Shown piece by piece: positions 47,285 through 54,709 of a DNA stretch of 64,000 nt. The position numbers and the translations under genes are program-made. The DNA comes from Cyclobacterium sp. (GTDB lineage Bacteria; Bacteroidota; Bacteroidia; Cytophagales; Cyclobacteriaceae). Location of the stretch: positions 1 to 64,000 of the forward strand of contig NZ_JABURL010000013.1 in NCBI RefSeq assembly GCF_014762705.1, read 5' to 3'. Every line of letters begins with the position of its first letter. The stretch's first letter is position 1. The notes beneath the pieces were generated by a model. It searched no databases, had not been told where the DNA came from, and worked only from the letters and a program-made list of their open reading frames with translations.

Positions 47285-47995
47285 ATGATAACCTGTATCG
47301 CCATAGATGACGAGCCCCTGGCCTTGGAATTGCTGAAAGACTATATCAGCAAAGTACCCTTTTTAAAGTTGGTAGCGGTTTGCAGCGATGCTTTTGAAGC
47401 CATGGAAGCACTCCGCTTACATACTGTTGATCTGGTATTTGCCGATATCCAAATGCCTGATCTGACAGGATTTCAGTTTATTTCCAGCCTGAAGGTGAAA
47501 CCCATTGTTATCTTCATCACCGCCTACAACCAATATGCCGTAGACAGTTATGACCTGGATGTGGTCGACTACCTGGTCAAGCCGGTACCGCTGGAGCGGT
47601 TTATCAAATCCTGCAATCGGGCCAGGGAACTTCATGAATTGAAAACAGGCAAGTCCCTCTCCACTGCAAATATCCCCGACCATTTTTTTGCCAACGTGGA
47701 TTACAGTCAACTTAAAATCAGGTTTGATGATATCCGCTGGTTGAAAGGCTATGGGGACTACATCAAATTCCATCTCAAAAGCCAGGAACAGCCGCTACTG
47801 GTACGGATGAGTTTCAAAGAACTTGAAAGGATTTTACCGCCCGGGAAATTTATCCGCATCCATAAATCCTATTCCGTGGCGCTGGCAGAAATTACCGCTA
47901 TTCGCAAAAACAGTCTTTTTTTGGGGGATCAGGAATTTTCTATCGGGGAGTCCTACCGGGAAGAGGTGGAGAAATGGGTGCGTAGCGGGAATTGA
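47285..47995 (+). CDS. LytTR-family response regulator
   Basis: 236 aa. The receiver domain at 1-120 has IAIDDEPLALELL (acidic pair), phospho-acceptor Asp in LVFADIQMPDLTGFQ, FITAYNQYAVDSYDLDVVDY and the invariant Lys in LVKPVP. The LytTR DNA-binding domain spans about 140-236 (IRWLKGYGDYIKFHL, FKELERILPPGKFIRIHKSY, SIGESYREEVEKW). No histidine kinase gene is adjacent, which is unusual because Bacteroidota LytTR regulators are mostly paired with one. Confidence 0.94.
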   Translation: MITCIAIDDEPLALELLKDYISKVPFLKLVAVCSDAFEAMEALRLHTVDLVFADIQMPDLTGFQFISSLKVKPIVIFITAYNQYAVDSYDLDVVDYLVKPVPLERFIKSCNRARELHELKTGKSLSTANIPDHFFANVDYSQLKIRFDDIRWLKGYGDYIKFHLKSQEQPLLVRMSFKELERILPPGKFIRIHKSYSVALAEITAIRKNSLFLGDQEFSIGESYREEVEKWVRSGN

Positions 47996-48016
47996 ACCTG
48001 TGATACCATTGGTTAA

Positions 48017-48286
48017 TTACCAGGTAATGTCCATCCGGACAAACCCCATTTCATCTTCCAGGTTTTCAAACAGCCATAATTTCCCATCCTTACTAAAATG
48101 AAAAGGAGGGCGTTCATCTGTTGATTGGATATGGCATTCTGCGATTAATTTGAAATCTTTGGTTCAAACATTAAGGTAAACATCTGTAGGTTTGTTGGGA
48201 GAATAAAACTGTCCTTCTTTGTCAAGAGTGATTTTGCGGACATTATTCAGTTTACCCAAATTGATTTTTTCAATTGTGATGTTCAT
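48017..48286 (-). pseudogene. Broken small ORF coupled to the RAYT gene
   Basis: The ATG at 48286 overlaps the RAYT stop (ATGA). It reads MNITIEKINLGKLNNVRKIT, through TDVYLNV, to TGA at 48164-48166, then continues in the same frame TKDFKLIAECHIQSTDERPP, FHFSKDGKLWLFENLEDEMG, FVRMDITW, stop at 48017. Protein-like sequence on both sides of a single TGA (TGG would give VWTKDF) suggests a recent nonsense mutation. It resembles the C-terminal part of a beta-propeller lipoprotein (possibly DUF4221-like); low certainty. Confidence 0.5.
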
Positions 48287-48906
48287 TTGCTATTAAATTT
48301 GTCACCCTTCCAATTTACAGGATTGTTGATGATATAATCAGAAATCCGTTGATATGCTGCGTCATTTCTAATAATGTGATCGTGAAAACGGGATTGCCAT
48401 CCATTTTCTAATCCCAAACGGTTGGCGTGTTTGGTAACGGCAGATTTGTAGGATCCAATTATTGACGAAACCGTATTTTTTCCGATATTTTGAAACCGGG
48501 TTTGTCCAATTGTAGGGGAATTTGGTGTTTTGTTGTTCATTTGTTTCCATGGTATTTGCGACGATTGTAGGGACGGGGCATGCCCCGTCCCTACAACGTT
48601 CGGTCCATCAACACGTCCATCGTTTTCAACCTCCGGTTTATCCAATATCAATATTCCATGAATATGATTGGGCATAACCACAAAATCACCCAGTCCAACA
48701 AATGATGCATGGTTTGGGATTTCGTGCCACAAAATATCGGCAATCACACCCATGGGGGATAATTTCATTATCCCATTATCGATTTCACCAAAAAAATGTT
48801 CCCGCCCTCGGGTACATATGGTGATGAAATACGCCCCATTCCAACCGTAATCCCACCATTGGGCACGTGCTGATGCATTGCGGTATTTATTTTTATACCT
48901 ATCCAT
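48283..48906 (-). CDS. REP-associated tyrosine transposase (RAYT, Y1_Tnp)
   Basis: IS200-like HUH-endonuclease, 207 aa. HUH motif in FVVMPNHIHGILIL, catalytic Tyr region YQRISDYIINNPVNW, plus GAYFITICTRGREHFFG and FQNIGKNTVSSIIGSYKSAV. RAYTs act in single copy on short palindromic REP sequences. A perfect 32-bp palindrome lies inside this gene at about codons 104-114, in the variable loop between the HUH and Tyr motifs. The frame is intact. Confidence 0.9.
   Translation of the reverse strand: MDRYKNKYRNASARAQWWDYGWNGAYFITICTRGREHFFGEIDNGIMKLSPMGVIADILWHEIPNHASFVGLGDFVVMPNHIHGILILDKPEVENDGRVDGPNVVGTGHAPSLQSSQIPWKQMNNKTPNSPTIGQTRFQNIGKNTVSSIIGSYKSAVTKHANRLGLENGWQSRFHDHIIRNDAAYQRISDYIINNPVNWKGDKFNSK
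48565..48596. repeat. Perfect 32-bp palindrome inside the RAYT gene
   Basis: Two 16-nt arms, TTGTAGGGACGGGGCA and its exact complement, meet without a loop. It encodes the residues NVVGTGHAPSLQ on the minus strand. It looks like a REP-type palindrome. No second copy was noticed in this window. Confidence 0.9.
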
Positions 48907-49211
48907 GATAACAGACTGAAAGTTAGACCAAAAAAGGAAAAATGTGCTTATAGGGTTTCATAACCGCTGTTTCCTTTTCTTCTCATTTGCCACCACCCAA
49001 CGGTATCTCAATCTAATTGGTTTTTGGGTTTTTTGAAAGAATTTTTTACCAACTGCTCAGGCACCCTCTAAATTCATAATGTATTATTCAGAACCCATTG
49101 GGTTTTACTATAGTCCAAGTGACCAAAAAATCGCTGAAATAGTCAAATTAAATAGGGTAGACTTTTAGGGGTCAGTATACTCCGGATTATTTAAAACCAA
49201 GGTGTCAATTA
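48907..49211. other. Non-coding gap
   Basis: About 300 bp between the RAYT and metallophosphoesterase genes. Nothing recognised. Confidence 0.4.
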
Positions 49212-50801
49212 TCATTCGTCTACGGTCTGAAACGTCTTGACCGCCGACCAATCACTCCAATTCAGGTTTTGATCACGGTAACGAACCCGCCAATAATACC
49301 TGGTATTGGGCGCAAGTCGCTCCGTTTTTTCATCCGTTAAGTCATCGTCCTTTTGTCGGTTTTCTTTGTAATACCAATTCTGAAATTGTTGCCAGCTCTC
49401 AAAATCCAATTTTTCAAAACTCTTCGATGTTGACATTTGCCAATGTGAAGCGGCGTGAAAGGTACCCGAATAATCGCTGGTGAAGGGGCTGGCTTTCAAG
49501 ACGGCACACTTGATGGAAACCCCTGATCCCGTTGGCGAAACAGCTTCCGGGGTATCCGGTTTGCGTTCGTTTCTCCATACGGTAATGCTATCTCTCAATT
49601 CATTCTCCCGGTGCGCGATGGTATTGCCGCGGCTGATTCGTTTGATGGTAAATTTTGGATCGCTTCTATCGCCATCTACAGACACCATGACAAATCCGTA
49701 TTCGTCTTGCGTAACGGTAAACTCATCATAATCCCTGCCTTCAAATTCACCCCAGTTATCGATGGCACCTCCTGCTGAGGCCACATTGATCCAGAGGTGT
49801 TTGTGGTCCCTGGACTGTCCCCTGGAATATCCGTGGGTATGGCCAAAAAAGTGAATACTGGGCTTTCCGGTTTTGGTCGAAAATTGTTCCAATTCTTTAA
49901 CGATCCGCCCGGTAAAGTCTTCTTCGCCCGGAATCCAAAGTTCTGACTTAAACGGATGATGCAATTGCGCAAAAACGAAATCGATTTTATCATCCTTTTC
50001 TGTGTCAGCCAATAGTTCTTTTAGCCAATCCAATTGTTCCCGCAGATCCCTGTAACCATCGTTTGAGTCCAAACCAATTACCCGGGTGTTGCCGTAATCT
50101 TTGTACCACCAATGTTCTGCATAGGCAGGCGTGCCGTTCTCAGGCAAACTAAAATACTTGAAGTAGTATACGGAATTGCGCTCATGGTTTCCGGGTACGG
50201 GATATACCGGTACTTGGGCGAATAGTTTCTCTGCGGGCTTAAAAAAATGCTCTTTCCATTGAAAAAATTTAGCGCCATTTTCTACCAGATCTCCCGGTAT
50301 CAGCACCATTGCCAGGTTATCGGGTAGGGACCCTCCAAACTCTTTTTCAAGATAGCCAATCACCCCCTCGTTCAACACTTCCCTAAATTTATCAGGTTGA
50401 TTGTGGTCATACTGCATATCGCTCATCGCAACCAACTTAAAATCTTTACCGTCGCTAGAAAAGGGAGGTGTTTTAAATTGAAAAATATCTGACCGAGCAT
50501 TTCCGGTACGCACCCGGTAATAGTATTCGGTAAACCGTTCCAACCCGGTAATTTTAACGGTATGTACCCGTACATCGTCAAAATTGATCGCTTCAGAAGT
50601 ACCGGTAACTTTTTCGCTTAGATTGGGACTGGTACCCCATTCCACGATACTCTCTTCGCCCTCGGAGGTTTGCCACATGACAATTGCCGAATTTGGCTCC
50701 ACATCTTGAAGGTAGGGTTTGATTTCTATCACCTGTGCCAGGGATTGAAAGCAAATACCCGCAAACATTGCGAATAAAGCTGATTTAAATACCATTTTCA
50801 A
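49212..50801 (-). CDS. Secreted purple-acid-phosphatase-like metallophosphoesterase
   Basis: 529 aa with signal peptide (MVFKSALFAMFAGICFQSLA). A fibronectin-III-like purple acid phosphatase N-domain lies at about 25-115 (IEIKPYLQDVEPNSAIVMWQ, HTVKITGLERFTEYYYRVRT). The catalytic domain follows with AMSDMQYDHNQ, LIPGDLVENGAKF, YPVPGNHERNSVYYF, FAQLHHPF and FFGHTHGYSRGQSRDHKHLW, giving the dimetal ligands. A second Ig/FN3-like segment closes the protein (YYWRVRYRDQNLNWSDWSAV). A phosphomonoesterase or phosphodiesterase in the periplasm or outside; substrate unknown. Confidence 0.9.
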   Translation of the reverse strand: MKMVFKSALFAMFAGICFQSLAQVIEIKPYLQDVEPNSAIVMWQTSEGEESIVEWGTSPNLSEKVTGTSEAINFDDVRVHTVKITGLERFTEYYYRVRTGNARSDIFQFKTPPFSSDGKDFKLVAMSDMQYDHNQPDKFREVLNEGVIGYLEKEFGGSLPDNLAMVLIPGDLVENGAKFFQWKEHFFKPAEKLFAQVPVYPVPGNHERNSVYYFKYFSLPENGTPAYAEHWWYKDYGNTRVIGLDSNDGYRDLREQLDWLKELLADTEKDDKIDFVFAQLHHPFKSELWIPGEEDFTGRIVKELEQFSTKTGKPSIHFFGHTHGYSRGQSRDHKHLWINVASAGGAIDNWGEFEGRDYDEFTVTQDEYGFVMVSVDGDRSDPKFTIKRISRGNTIAHRENELRDSITVWRNERKPDTPEAVSPTGSGVSIKCAVLKASPFTSDYSGTFHAASHWQMSTSKSFEKLDFESWQQFQNWYYKENRQKDDDLTDEKTERLAPNTRYYWRVRYRDQNLNWSDWSAVKTFQTVDE

Positions 50802-51196
50802 TTTGCAAATTACCTTTTTCGTTGATTACAAAAATTGCGCGCTGAAAAAACTCCAAGCAGGAATTTATTATGCACAAGGCAAGGTACTATTTTCGCAATA
50901 AAAAAAGTAAACCAGCTTTGAAATTGGCGGATAATTCTCCAGGGTCCTGCTTTCCCATTGCCTTCATGAAAAGTCAGATAGCATCCCCTTCTCCTATTCT
51001 TTAGGCGGTTCCGCATACGGTTGGTTTGGGGTTGCGGAATGCAACAGTTAAATAGGGTAAAATAATGATTGATGTATAGACAAGCCTGACCTTTGTTCTC
51101 GATAAGCATTCAAGGAAATCTGTATGATGTTCGTTACCCTGGTTGGGTTGCCCTGGCTGGCATCTGGATTCGCTCAATTTGAACATCTGACCCGAG
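50802..51196. other. Non-coding gap with possible tRNA-like relic
   Basis: No gene is supported. At 51190-51206 GAGTCAGGATACGCTACC resembles the segment GTCGGGATACGCTACC of the tRNA-Pro-derived tandem repeats near 52.8 kb. This may be a further-decayed copy of the same unit. Confidence 0.35.
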
Positions 51197-51352
51197 TCAG
51201 GATACGCTACCGGAATCGTCTGGCCTGTCGGGATTGTTAATTCGCTGTAAATACCGTCTGCTGCCCAGATTTTTTATCTGCCGTTCTCTTTCCATTGCCT
51301 CATCCCGGCTAGAAACCTCTTCGCAATGAACCATTGTCCAGGGATTTCCCAT
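51197..51352 (-). pseudogene. GIY-YIG endonuclease C-terminal remnant
   Basis: A 51-aa open frame MGNPWTMVHCEEVSSRDEAM, then ERERQIKNLGSRRYLQRINN, matching the C-terminal half of small GIY-YIG proteins (PWTLV...S+xEAMxRExxIKxxxSR). The GIY-YIG catalytic N-terminal half is missing upstream, so this is a relic. Confidence 0.6.
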
Positions 51353-51470
51353 GGATTGATTTATTTCTTCCAATTTAATTTGTAAGCAGTTAGGGCTATT
51401 TCCTTAGCAAGGTCATTTAGTAAACATTATTTGTGTATTTTTTAATTAATTTTCGGGTAATAATTGAAAT

Positions 51471-51632
51471 ATGTTCGAATATGACCCCAAAAAAAGCGAG
51501 GCCAATAAAATCAAACATGGTATTGATTTTGAATATGCGAAAGAGCTATGGGAAGATTCCAATAGGGTAATTATTGAAGCCCGGACTACTGATGAAGAAC
51601 GCTATTTACTTGTAACCTCAGTTCGATTCTAG
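51471..51632 (+). pseudogene. brnT toxin, 5' fragment
   Basis: 53 codons: MFEYDPKKSEANKIKHGIDF, then EYAKELWEDSNRVIIEART and TDEERYLLVTS, a typical BrnT (DUF497) ribonuclease N-terminus. The frame runs into the MITE-like element at 51622 and stops at its fourth codon. The remaining beta-strands of BrnT are missing here and appear in part about 280 bp further on. Confidence 0.8.
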
Positions 51633-51832
51633 ATAAGGTTAATAAAAATATAAACCAAAAAATAAAGTAAAGAATCCAGATTGCACAAAATCCCCCTTAA
51701 AAAGGGGAAAGGGGGATTTTTTTGTGAACGCCCCATTCCAGAGAGCGTTATGAATAATAGGTTTGAGTCATAATGTAATTACAATTTTTATGAAAGAATA
51801 GATACTATAATTCATAAAGTTTTAAAATCGAA
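51622..51832. mobile_element. MITE-like element, 211 bp, inserted in brnT
   Basis: Terminal inverted repeats TTCGATTCTA (51622-51631) and TAAAATCGAA (51823-51832) match at 9 of 10 positions. Both ends are flanked by the direct repeat CTCAG (51617-51621 and 51833-51837), a plausible 5-bp target duplication. Inside, a strong hairpin AAAATCCCCCTT/AAGGGGGATTTT lies at 51687-51720. No coding capacity, so it would have to be mobilised in trans. Confidence 0.6.
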
Positions 51833-51910
51833 CTCAGTTCATCAATGAGCGGAGCTCCTATTATCTATTTTGATAACAAATGTCAGATTATCATGAAGAT
51901 AGAGGTTTAG

Positions 51911-52040
51911 TTAGATGATAGGTTTGTAGCGAAACTAGATGAAATGTTTTGGTCAGCTGTATTTACGATCAGAAATGGGGCTGTCAGGATTATATCGGTC
52001 AGAAAATCAAGGAACAATGAAATCGAGCATGTTCCTAGCG
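51911..52040 (+). pseudogene. brnT toxin, 3' fragment
   Basis: Frame LDDRFVAKLDEMFWSAVFTI, then RNGAVRIISVRKSRNNEIEH, the C-terminal beta-strands and RxxRxxE end of BrnT. It starts after a TAG and partly duplicates the region where the 5' fragment ends, so the break is not explained by the MITE alone; roughly 75 bp of unrelated sequence lies between. The downstream frame stays open to 52213 but is not BrnT-like. Confidence 0.7.
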
Positions 52041-52106
52041 ACACACGGAGGAATGATTATCCAACATGCGAGATTCCATGTGGCCTATTAAAAACAAATT
52101 ATAAAC

Positions 52107-52347
52107 ATGAAAAAGGAAATCTATTTCAGCAGCTAAATTTGATGAAAAGTTTGAAAAGGAGGAGGATTTGTTTCCTAACCTGCAAACTGATAAAATATCC
52201 AAACCTGGGTTAAAAGCCCGTCGGGTGAGTGTTGATTTCCCTGAATGGATGGTTCAGGAACTGGATCGTGCTGCCCAAAAATTAGGTATTACCAGACAAA
52301 GCCTGATTAAAGTTTTCATTTCTGACAAATTAAAAGAAACGCATTGA
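52107..52347 (+). pseudogene. brnA antitoxin with frameshift near its start
   Basis: ATG 52107 reads MKKEI and then goes out of frame; the body is in another frame from about 52123: ISAAKFDEKFEKEEDLFPNL, KPGLKARRVSVDFPEWMVQE and LDRAAQKLGITRQSLIKVFI, ending at TGA 52345. That is a complete BrnA ribbon-helix-helix antitoxin. An extra TATT (or a 2-nt loss) after GAAATC separates start and body. The paired brnT is also broken, so the module is dead. Confidence 0.75.
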
Positions 52348-52390
52348 ATTATTTTACTCGGAACATCTGAGTATTCGCTATTACTTTCTC

Positions 52391-52404
52391 AAAGCCCGGG
52401 CTTT
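52391..52404. repeat. 14-bp perfect palindrome
   Basis: AAAGCCCGGGCTTT. The AGCCCGGG core recurs at about 53054 and 63412, both intergenic. Confidence 0.5.
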
Positions 52405-52418
52405 TGATTTGCTGCTCC

Positions 52419-52601
52419 CTAACTAGGCATCCGCACGGTTTTTGACTGATTCAGCATGCACCATTTTCCCGGGAATTCCTCCTTTGTGGATTTTTTTCTG
52501 TCTGAATTGAGTCGCTGAATGCGTTCCTCAATATGCTGGGTATGGCCAACGTAATAGCGGTTTAGGGAAGGGGAATATAGTATGTATACAAAGAAATTCA
52601 T
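52419..52601 (-). pseudogene. GIY-YIG endonuclease, truncated
   Basis: ATG 52601 opens MNFFVYILYSPSLNRYYVGH, a GIY-YIG N-terminus (Y-I-L/Y-V-G pair), then TQHIEERIQRLNSDRKKSTK. The frame then changes to unrelated residues (KWCMLNQSKTVRMPS). GIY-YIG-like C-terminal sequence (VHAESVKNRADA) is readable in another frame just beyond, so frameshifts have destroyed the gene. It begins directly after the tRNA-Pro terminator. Confidence 0.7.
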
Positions 52602-52633
52602 AAAAAAAGCCAGGCTGGAATCCCAGTCTGGCT
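52602..52633 (-). terminator. Terminator of tRNA-Pro
   Basis: On the minus strand, arms AGCCAGACTGG and CCAGCCTGGCT (one mismatch) around a 4-nt loop, followed by seven T. It starts about 10 nt after the tRNA 3' end. Confidence 0.8.
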
Positions 52634-52642
52634 CAACTCTCG

Positions 52643-52716
52643 TCGGGGTGGCGGGATTTGAACCCACGACCCCTTGCACCCCATGCAAGTACGCTACCTG
52701 GCTGCGCTACACCCCG
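52643..52716 (-). tRNA. tRNA-Pro (anticodon GGG)
   Basis: 74 nt on the minus strand, starting CGGGGTGTAGCGCAGCC and ending in ACCCCG plus discriminator A; CCA is not encoded. Anticodon stem CTTGC/GCAAG with loop ATGGGGT gives anticodon GGG. The T-arm GTGGGTTCAAATCCCGC is normal. Its 5' 26 nt recur twice in the tandem repeats just upstream of it. Confidence 0.93.
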
Positions 52717-52929
52717 AGATTTATTAATTACTATTCATTATTTCAATTTCAATCCGGGATTTAAATCCACGACCCTCCCGACCTCAGTCGGGATACGCTA
52801 CCTGGCTGCGCTACACCCCGAGATTTATTAATTACTATTCATTATTTCAATTTCAATCCGGGATTTAAATCCACGACCCTCCCGACCTCAGTCGGGATAC
52901 GCTACCTGGCTGCGCTACACCCCGAGATT
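52690..52929. repeat. Two exact 104-bp tandem units plus 31 bp, derived from tRNA-Pro
   Basis: Units 52691-52794 and 52795-52898 are identical, and a third partial copy runs to 52929. Read on the minus strand, each pseudo-tRNA keeps the first 26 nt of the tRNA-Pro exactly. It then carries a different hairpin in the anticodon position (TCCCGA, CTGAGG, TCGGGA), then a T-arm copy GTGGATTTAAATCCCG with two changes. The 3' acceptor strand is lost. The first unit merges with the functional tRNA gene. Confidence 0.9.
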
Positions 52930-53222
52930 AGAAAAGAAATAAATGAACATCCTTTCTCAGTTTGGATTGGCAAATTTATACTTTTTTCAGGTAAAAAAAA
53001 GGCTTGCATTTAAAAAATCCCTTAAAAGCAAGGGGCAGCTGTTTGAAGGGGGTTAAAGCCCGGGCCAGCGTTTGCCAGGATAAACTTTAAGTCGCTGGTA
53101 TTGAACCTATAGATTTGCAGGAAATAAAATTTATGAAAAATCCAGGCAGCCTTATTTGGAAAAAAATAAGTAACCTGTTATGTTTGCATCTCAATTAAGG
53201 AAATGCCCTTAAAAGACGATTA

Positions 53223-53296
53223 TTCCTCCTTAGCTCAGTTGGTTAGAGCATCTGACTGTTAATCAGAGGGTCCTTGGTTCGAGCCCAAGAGGAGGA
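53223..53296 (+). tRNA. tRNA-Asn (anticodon GTT)
   Basis: 74 nt. Acceptor TCCTCCT/AGGAGGA, D-arm AGCTCAGTTGGTTAGAGC, anticodon stem TCTGA/TCAGA with loop CTGTTAA (GTT), T-arm CTTGGTTCGAGCCCAAG, discriminator G, no encoded CCA. Confidence 0.96.
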
Positions 53297-53297
53297 G

Positions 53298-53327
53298 CAA
53301 AAACCTGCCAATGGCAGGTTTTTTTTT
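53298..53327 (+). terminator. Terminator of tRNA-Asn
   Basis: AAAACCTGCCA, short loop, TGGCAGGTTTT, then a long T-run, immediately after the tRNA. Confidence 0.88.
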
Positions 53328-53533
53328 ATGTCTTTATACAAGGATCAGAATAATGTATAAATCCTTTATTCGGAAACCCTCGACAAGTATTAGGTTGGTC
53401 AAACGGGAGACAGGGGTAAGAGACTCAGTTTTCACAATGATCCCGAAAAGAACAACAACTGGACGTAATGCGGTACTCCATGTGTGGCGAAAATTTCAAT
53501 GGCCTTTCCCCCACCAGCCGTCAGAAAGCTGAG

Positions 53534-54709
53534 TTATTGGCGGTAGTTTTTAGTCAAAACTTTTTTATTCAGGTCCATATTCATGTAAATTTTTATGGCT
53601 AGAATGATAATCAAAAACCAAATTAAAGATGAGAATCCAATATAGGAAGCAAGTTTTCCAAAGACAAATGGCATTATTGTTATGCCAATGTAGGCGGAAG
53701 CCATTTGCAAACCCATAATTGATTCCGAATTAGTTTTCCCAAAATTGTGTGGCGTATTGTGCAATAGGCTGGGAAATATAGGCGCACAACCAAAACCTAT
53801 TAAAAAAAAGCCCGGTAAGATGGTGGCTTGGAATGGCAAAGTAAGGGTCAATATTCCTGTTAAGATTAATCCCTGGCCTAATTTAACCAAAGTTTGATTG
53901 TCCATTTTTAATGAAACGAAACCAGAAATGAATCTCCCAATTGTAATTCCTGCATAGTATATTGCCACAAATTTCGCGGCATCTTCAGCCTTAAAATCCC
54001 TTACCAAAACAAGGTAACTTGCACCCCATAGACCAAAGGTTGCTTCAATCGTGCAATAGCAAAAGAAAACTGCCAAAGCTGACTTGATTCCTGGTATCGA
54101 AAGTAGTTTTATTAAAGGTAACTTAGATTTTGAATCGTCGGAGTCATTTTGGTTTTTCTGTTTTCTGACCCATAATGGAATTGACATTAGCAAAATAATG
54201 ACCAAGCCCATTTGAACCCATCCTACCGTACTATATCCTTTTGTCCATGATTGTCCCATTGCTAAATATCTTGCCATTAGGACAGGGCCAATAGCCGCCC
54301 CGACTCCCCAAAAACAGTGCAACCAGTTCATGTGAATCGCCCTAAAATGGAGCGCCACATAATTATTCAGTGCCACGTCCACACATCCAGCACCCAAACC
54401 TAGAGGAATAGCTAGAAAGCAGATGAAAATAAAATTTTCCGAATGCGCAAACCCTAAAAGGGCAAGAGCGGTCATCAAAACACTAATGGTTGTTATTGTT
54501 GCAACGCCGAAACGTTGGATAAACCTGGCACTAAATAAACTGGATATAACCGTCCCCGAAGCGACTATCATTGATATAATACCAGCAAAATGTATAGGTA
54601 CGTTTAAGCTTTTGAACATTGAAGGCCAGGCCGAACCAAGCAGGGAATCTGGTAAGCCGAGGCTTATGAACGCCAGATAAATTACTACCAATAACAGTAT
54701 TTTCTTCAT
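53534..54709 (-). CDS. Major facilitator superfamily transporter
   Basis: 391 aa, about 12 transmembrane segments. Begins MKKILLLVVIYLAFISLGLP; the segments LGLPDSLLGSAWPSMFKSLN, FLAIPLGLGAGCVDVALNNY and LHCFWGVGAAIGPVLMARYL resemble the FucP/sugar-type MFS group. The cytoplasmic loop after TM6 is charged (WVRKQKNQNDSDDSKSK). Stands alone; a sugar is a likely substrate but this is inference. Confidence 0.88.
   Translation of the reverse strand: MKKILLLVVIYLAFISLGLPDSLLGSAWPSMFKSLNVPIHFAGIISMIVASGTVISSLFSARFIQRFGVATITTISVLMTALALLGFAHSENFIFICFLAIPLGLGAGCVDVALNNYVALHFRAIHMNWLHCFWGVGAAIGPVLMARYLAMGQSWTKGYSTVGWVQMGLVIILLMSIPLWVRKQKNQNDSDDSKSKLPLIKLLSIPGIKSALAVFFCYCTIEATFGLWGASYLVLVRDFKAEDAAKFVAIYYAGITIGRFISGFVSLKMDNQTLVKLGQGLILTGILTLTLPFQATILPGFFLIGFGCAPIFPSLLHNTPHNFGKTNSESIMGLQMASAYIGITIMPFVFGKLASYIGFSSLIWFLIIILAIKIYMNMDLNKKVLTKNYRQ

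Noticed and set aside
51661-51724. GC-rich hairpin in the MITE as a simple terminator of brnT
   Set aside because: It is symmetric, lies inside an element bounded by inverted repeats and CTCAG duplications, and the gene it would end is already broken.
52582-52764. 60-codon plus-strand ORF across tRNA-Pro
   Set aside because: It is read from the antisense of a tRNA gene and its flanks.
52690-52929. Tandem repeats as a CRISPR array
   Set aside because: The units are directly joined without spacers, only two full copies exist, and they derive from tRNA-Pro.
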